Source: Phenylobacterium haematophilum
GTDB lineage: Bacteria > Pseudomonadota > Alphaproteobacteria > Caulobacterales > Caulobacteraceae
Assembly (NCBI RefSeq): GCF_014196295.1
Contig: NZ_JACIDK010000001.1
Location: 352,785 to 416,784, forward strand
Direction: 5' to 3'
Length of the DNA stretch: 64,000 nt
Shown: positions 61,390 through 64,000 of the stretch, in pieces
Numbering within the stretch: the stretch's first letter is position 1
Layout of the letters: the number at the start of each line of letters is the position of its first letter
The notes under the pieces: generated by a model
Told to the model about the DNA's origin: nothing
What the model saw: the letters and a program-made list of their open reading frames with translations, nothing else
Databases searched by the model: none
Made by a program: the position numbers and the translations under genes

Positions 61390-62349
61390 TCAGTCGCGCA
61401 GCAGCGGCAGGGCCAGGCCCGAGACCGGGCGCGCGCTCAGCGCCTCGCGGCGGAAGCGGAACAGCTCGGCCGGACGGCCGCCGGTCTCCGAATCCACCCG
61501 GCCCAGGCCCTCGACCAGTTCGGCCCGTTCCAGGGCGCGGCGGAAGTTCTGCTTGTGCAGCGGCACCCCGGCGATCGCCTCGACCGCGCGCTGCAGGGCC
61601 GAGAGGGTGAAGGCCTCGGGCATCAGCTCGAACACCACCGGGCGGTACTTGAGCTTGCCGCGCAGACGCGAGAGGGCGGTGGCCAGGATCCGCCGGTGGT
61701 CGGAGGCCATCGGCTCGCCGAGCGCCGCGGCGAGGGCCGGCGACGGGGCGCCGGGGGCCTCGGCCCGGTCGCGGGCGGCCTCGGGCGCCAGGCCCGCCTC
61801 GTAGAGCAGCTCGTAGCGCTCCAGCACCCGCTCCTCGTTCCAGGGGGCGCCGTCGAGCGCGAACAGCAGCCGGGCGCGCGACAGCTTCTCGATGCGCCCG
61901 CCGGCCCAGCGGCGCAGCGCCGGCTCGAGCACGTCGAGCGCTTCGGGCCGGCCCTGGCGCCAGTCCTCGTAGGGGAAGAACCGAGACCAGTCGGCCCAGG
62001 CGGTGTCCGGGCCCGTGGTGTCGACCGGGGTAGGGGTCAGGGCCAGGTAGCCGACCGAGAGCACGCGGGCGGCTGCGCTGGAGCCTTCCCCCATGTCGGC
62101 CAGCGGGGCGTCGCGGCCGCGGTCGCCGAAGGTGTAGAGCTGCTCGACATAGCCGAGGTCGAACCGCGTCTGGGCGGTCACGAAGGCGCGCAGGGCCAGC
62201 TCGAAGGTCCGGTGGGCGTCGGGGTCGAAGGGGCCGAAGGGGAGGCTGGCCAGCTGGCCTTCGCGGCGCACGGTCAGCACCACCGCGTCGCCGTCGCGCA
62301 CGGCTACGACCACGGCCGACAATCCGATGACGATCGACGCCTGCTCCAT
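61390..62349 (-). CDS. nrtR: NrtR-family transcriptional regulator (degenerate Nudix domain plus winged helix)
   Basis: The 319-residue protein has an N-terminal Nudix-like domain (VVVAVRDGDAVVLTVRREGQ, about 10-130) whose Nudix box lacks the REUXEE residues, so it should bind but not hydrolyse ADP-ribose-type ligands. The C-terminal winged helix (VFELMPEAFTLSALQRAVEA, PLHKQNFRRALERAELVEGL, GRPAELFRFR) is the NrtR DNA-binding domain. NrtR represses NAD-biosynthesis genes. Its ATG overlaps by 1 bp the stop of the phosphatase gene, in an operon with an HD hydrolase. NAD genes are not visible in the window. Confidence 0.85.
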   Translation of the reverse strand: MEQASIVIGLSAVVVAVRDGDAVVLTVRREGQLASLPFGPFDPDAHRTFELALRAFVTAQTRFDLGYVEQLYTFGDRGRDAPLADMGEGSSAAARVLSVGYLALTPTPVDTTGPDTAWADWSRFFPYEDWRQGRPEALDVLEPALRRWAGGRIEKLSRARLLFALDGAPWNEERVLERYELLYEAGLAPEAARDRAEAPGAPSPALAAALGEPMASDHRRILATALSRLRGKLKYRPVVFELMPEAFTLSALQRAVEAIAGVPLHKQNFRRALERAELVEGLGRVDSETGGRPAELFRFRREALSARPVSGLALPLLRD

Positions 62350-62861
62350 CAGTGGGCGGCCGCGAAGTCGAAGGGCACGCCGTAGCCGCTGTATTCGTAG
62401 TCGCCCATCGCCTCGACGGCGTCGACCATGCGGCCGCGGCGGCCGAGGATGTCGTCGGCCAGGGCGATGATCTTGCGGTTGGGATAGGCGTGCTTGGCCG
62501 CGCGGCGCATGCGCATGGCGATCAGGCGCTCGTCGGCGTCGGGGTTGCGGTCGCAGGCCAGGATGAAGGCGCTGGCGCTCGAGCGGCTGATCCCGGCCCA
62601 GCAGTGGACGATCATCGGGGCGCTGGCGTCCCAGGCGCGGCCGAAGGCCAGCAGCTGGTGGACGAGGTCGGCGCTCGGCAGGATCAGGCCCTCGGTGGGC
62701 TGGGCGATGTCGTTGACCGACAGGCGCAGGTGATGGGCGGGGGGCAGGCCGGCCGGGGTCTCGATCATGCTGGCGGCGTCCAGCAGGGTGATCATGTGCG
62801 ACGGGGCGCGGGCCGCGATGATCGCGGGCACCTCGGCCAGTCCGCAGACAATCAGGGTCAT
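62349..62861 (-). CDS. Tyrosine/dual-specificity phosphatase-like protein
   Basis: The 170-residue protein has the cysteine-phosphatase signature HCXXGXXRS as VHCWAGISRSSASAFILACD (Cys about 94), with a preceding general-acid region LSVNDIAQPTEG (Asp). It is the small, bacterial tyrosine phosphatase-family type. The substrate is unknown and could be a phosphoprotein or a nucleotide/inositol phosphate. It overlaps nrtR by 1 bp (TGATG on the minus strand) and lies 4 bp from the HD gene stop, so the three genes form one operon. ATG at 62861 gives MTLIVCGL. Confidence 0.87.
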   Translation of the reverse strand: MTLIVCGLAEVPAIIAARAPSHMITLLDAASMIETPAGLPPAHHLRLSVNDIAQPTEGLILPSADLVHQLLAFGRAWDASAPMIVHCWAGISRSSASAFILACDRNPDADERLIAMRMRRAAKHAYPNRKIIALADDILGRRGRMVDAVEAMGDYEYSGYGVPFDFAAAH

Positions 62862-62865
62862 GGCG

Positions 62866-63516
62866 CTACTCGGTGTCGAAGGCTGCATCGGCCGAGGCTG
62901 ACGCGAATCCCGCCGCCTCGGACAGCACATTGTAACGCTGAATATATCGGCTTTGCGCCTGGGCCGGCGGCAGCGGGTCGATCGTGAGTTCGTAGCCGGC
63001 CGGCGGGGCGCCGAAGAACTCCAGCGCCTCCTTGTGGCTGAAGCCGGCGAGCTGGGTGGCCTCGAAGAACGCGCAGGCGCGGTCGGCTTGCTTGATCAGC
63101 TTCTTGATCGGGACCGGCGTCTTGGCCGGGATGCCGAAGCGGACGTGAATGGCCGTTTCCAGCCGCTCCTCGAATTTCTTATAATCCATCCCCAGCGCCG
63201 CCTTGAACGGGCTGATCATGTCCCCGATCACGTACTCCGACGCATCGTGCAGCAAAGCCGCCAGCCGCCAGCGCGGTTCGAGGTCCGGCTGGATGTGCGC
63301 GCAGATTTCCTCGACCACCACCGAATGCTGGGCGACGGAGAAGGCGTGCTCGCCGGTGGTCTGGCCGTTCCAGCGCGCGACCCGCGCCAGGCCATGGGCG
63401 ATATCCTCGATTTCGATGTCCATCGGCGAGGGGTCGAGCAGGTCGAGCCTGCGCCCCGAAAGCATCCGCTGCCAGGCGCGCGGTTCCTTCCGCGATATAC
63501 GCAGCCCTTTGCTCAC
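62866..63516 (-). CDS. HD-domain hydrolase (YfbR-like nucleotidase type)
   Basis: The 216-residue HD-superfamily metal hydrolase has GQTTGEHAFSVAQHSVVVEE (first His), LAALLHDASEYVIGDMISPF (HD pair), and a later Asp in KKLIKQADRACA. This order resembles YfbR-type 5'-nucleotidases and related nucleotide hydrolases. It heads the operon HD-phosphatase-nrtR. I place the start at the GTG at 63516, since AAGGAA lies seven bases upstream; a longer frame exists to 63567. Confidence 0.85.
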   Translation of the reverse strand: MSKGLRISRKEPRAWQRMLSGRRLDLLDPSPMDIEIEDIAHGLARVARWNGQTTGEHAFSVAQHSVVVEEICAHIQPDLEPRWRLAALLHDASEYVIGDMISPFKAALGMDYKKFEERLETAIHVRFGIPAKTPVPIKKLIKQADRACAFFEATQLAGFSHKEALEFFGAPPAGYELTIDPLPPAQAQSRYIQRYNVLSEAAGFASASADAAFDTE

Positions 63517-63634
63517 CGATGCGTTCCTTCCATGGTCAAGGTCGTGAACTGACCCAGGACTTGCCAAAGATCAATGCGCGGCGTGGGATGGAGGCTCCAG
63601 ATGGCCGGCAAGCCGGGTCGAGAAAGGAACTGCG

Positions 63635-64000
63635 ATGAGTTGGGCTAGGATCATGGCGCCCTTGTCGGGAGGCGAAGGCGACAAGGCCGTGATAGCCGCC
63701 GCGGCCAAACTCGCCGAACCGTTCGGCGCCGAGCTGGCGGGAGTCTACACGCCGGCCGACGTCGCCGACGTCATGCCCTGGATGGGCGAGGGCTTCCTGG
63801 GCGGCGTCCAGACGACGGCGCTGGAATCTCTGAAGGAGGCAGCCGTCGTCGGCGAGAAGAACGCGCGCGCGGCCATGGCCGCGACGGCCTACGCCAAGGG
63901 GCAGTTCGTGGCGCTCCAGACCCCCGTGTGGGCCGGGCTGTCGGCCGAGAGCCGGCTCTCGGACGTGGTGGTGTTCAACAACGATTCCGCCCGTGGCCGC
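63635..64000 (+). CDS. Universal stress protein-like protein, 5' part
   Basis: The frame is open from an ATG at 63635 (AAAGGA lies upstream at 63624-63629) to the window edge, giving 122 residues. The start WARIMAPLSGGEGDKAVIAA, then LAEPFGAELAGVY, fits a UspA-type alpha/beta fold (first strand, then helix, then strand). The middle has GEGFLGGVQTTALESLKEAA. The later DVVVFNNDSARGR corresponds to the strand before the ATP-binding loop, which would lie beyond the window. The gene is truncated by the window end. Confidence 0.75.
   Translation, partial: MSWARIMAPLSGGEGDKAVIAAAAKLAEPFGAELAGVYTPADVADVMPWMGEGFLGGVQTTALESLKEAAVVGEKNARAAMAATAYAKGQFVALQTPVWAGLSAESRLSDVVVFNNDSARGR

Overview
The window is high-GC DNA from an alphaproteobacterium of the Caulobacterales (Caulobacter/Phenylobacterium-like). 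The clearest marker is a popZ homologue (2835-3374), the polar organizing protein, lying between a TolC-type outer-membrane efflux gene and valS. This order, with a protein-L-isoaspartate methyltransferase-like gene upstream, is the one I recall from Caulobacter. Other supports are promoter-like sequences of the Caulobacter housekeeping type (TTGACGS, 10-14 nt, GCTANAWC), an alphaproteobacterial-type LexA box (GAAC-N7-GAAC) seen twice, an HWE/HisKA_2 histidine kinase, a CYP153-type P450 and a TonB-dependent receptor. No CRISPR array, insertion sequence, rRNA or intact prophage is visible.

Layout. 1-8.9 kb: end of an acyltransferase-3 gene, tRNA-Cys(GCA), Pcm-like protein, TolC, PopZ, ValS, an acyl-CoA ligase behind a PsrA-type palindrome, and TlyA. 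8.9-15.6 kb: two paralogous glycine-zipper secreted proteins, an RlmD/TrmA-like RNA methyltransferase, a SplB-like radical SAM protein with an SOS box, a degenerate GT2 protein, a lytic transglycosylase and a type-4 uracil-DNA glycosylase. 15.7-29.3 kb: core metabolism: ETF-ubiquinone oxidoreductase, a TPR lipoprotein, IspE, glnK-amt (with tandem NtrC-like sites), glyQ-DUF2314-glyS and ppdK. 29.4-34.8 kb: PEP-CTERM protein, CAP-domain protein, DsbA-like lipoprotein, GST, CoA-type Nudix hydrolase, TetR regulator and VOC protein. 34.8-41.7 kb: CYP153, an M20-like protein with altered metal ligands, a TonB-dependent receptor and a sensor kinase. 41.8-50.8 kb: pyrF, small secreted and cupin proteins, a GNAT protein, a short periodic protein, a RIME-like palindromic repeat, the M49 peptidase-MscS-DUF488-rpiB run, a ketoacyl-ACP synthase III and a small beta-barrel. 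50.9-56.7 kb: a terminase-small-subunit-like protein behind a second SOS box, DedA, sterol desaturase, MpaB/DUF2236, an MDR oxidoreductase and YqeY. 56.9-59.9 kb: a LysR regulator divergent from a cupin-MFS pair, which looks like an accessory cassette. 60-64 kb: a second P450, an overlapping HD hydrolase-phosphatase-NrtR operon, and the start of a universal-stress-type protein.

Working together: glnK-amt form the nitrogen-sensing and ammonium-uptake module. The two GlyRS subunits are cotranscribed with a lipoprotein between them. The TetR gene is the nearest candidate to act on the 16-bp palindrome overlapping the CYP153 promoter. The two SOS boxes suggest that a SplB-like protein and an orphan double-HTH protein belong to the LexA regulon. 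Several enzymes have lost family-typical residues (Pcm-like, GT2, UDG4, DsbA-like CPYS, M20-like), which is a recurring theme here. All calls come from reading the sequence; no database search was run.
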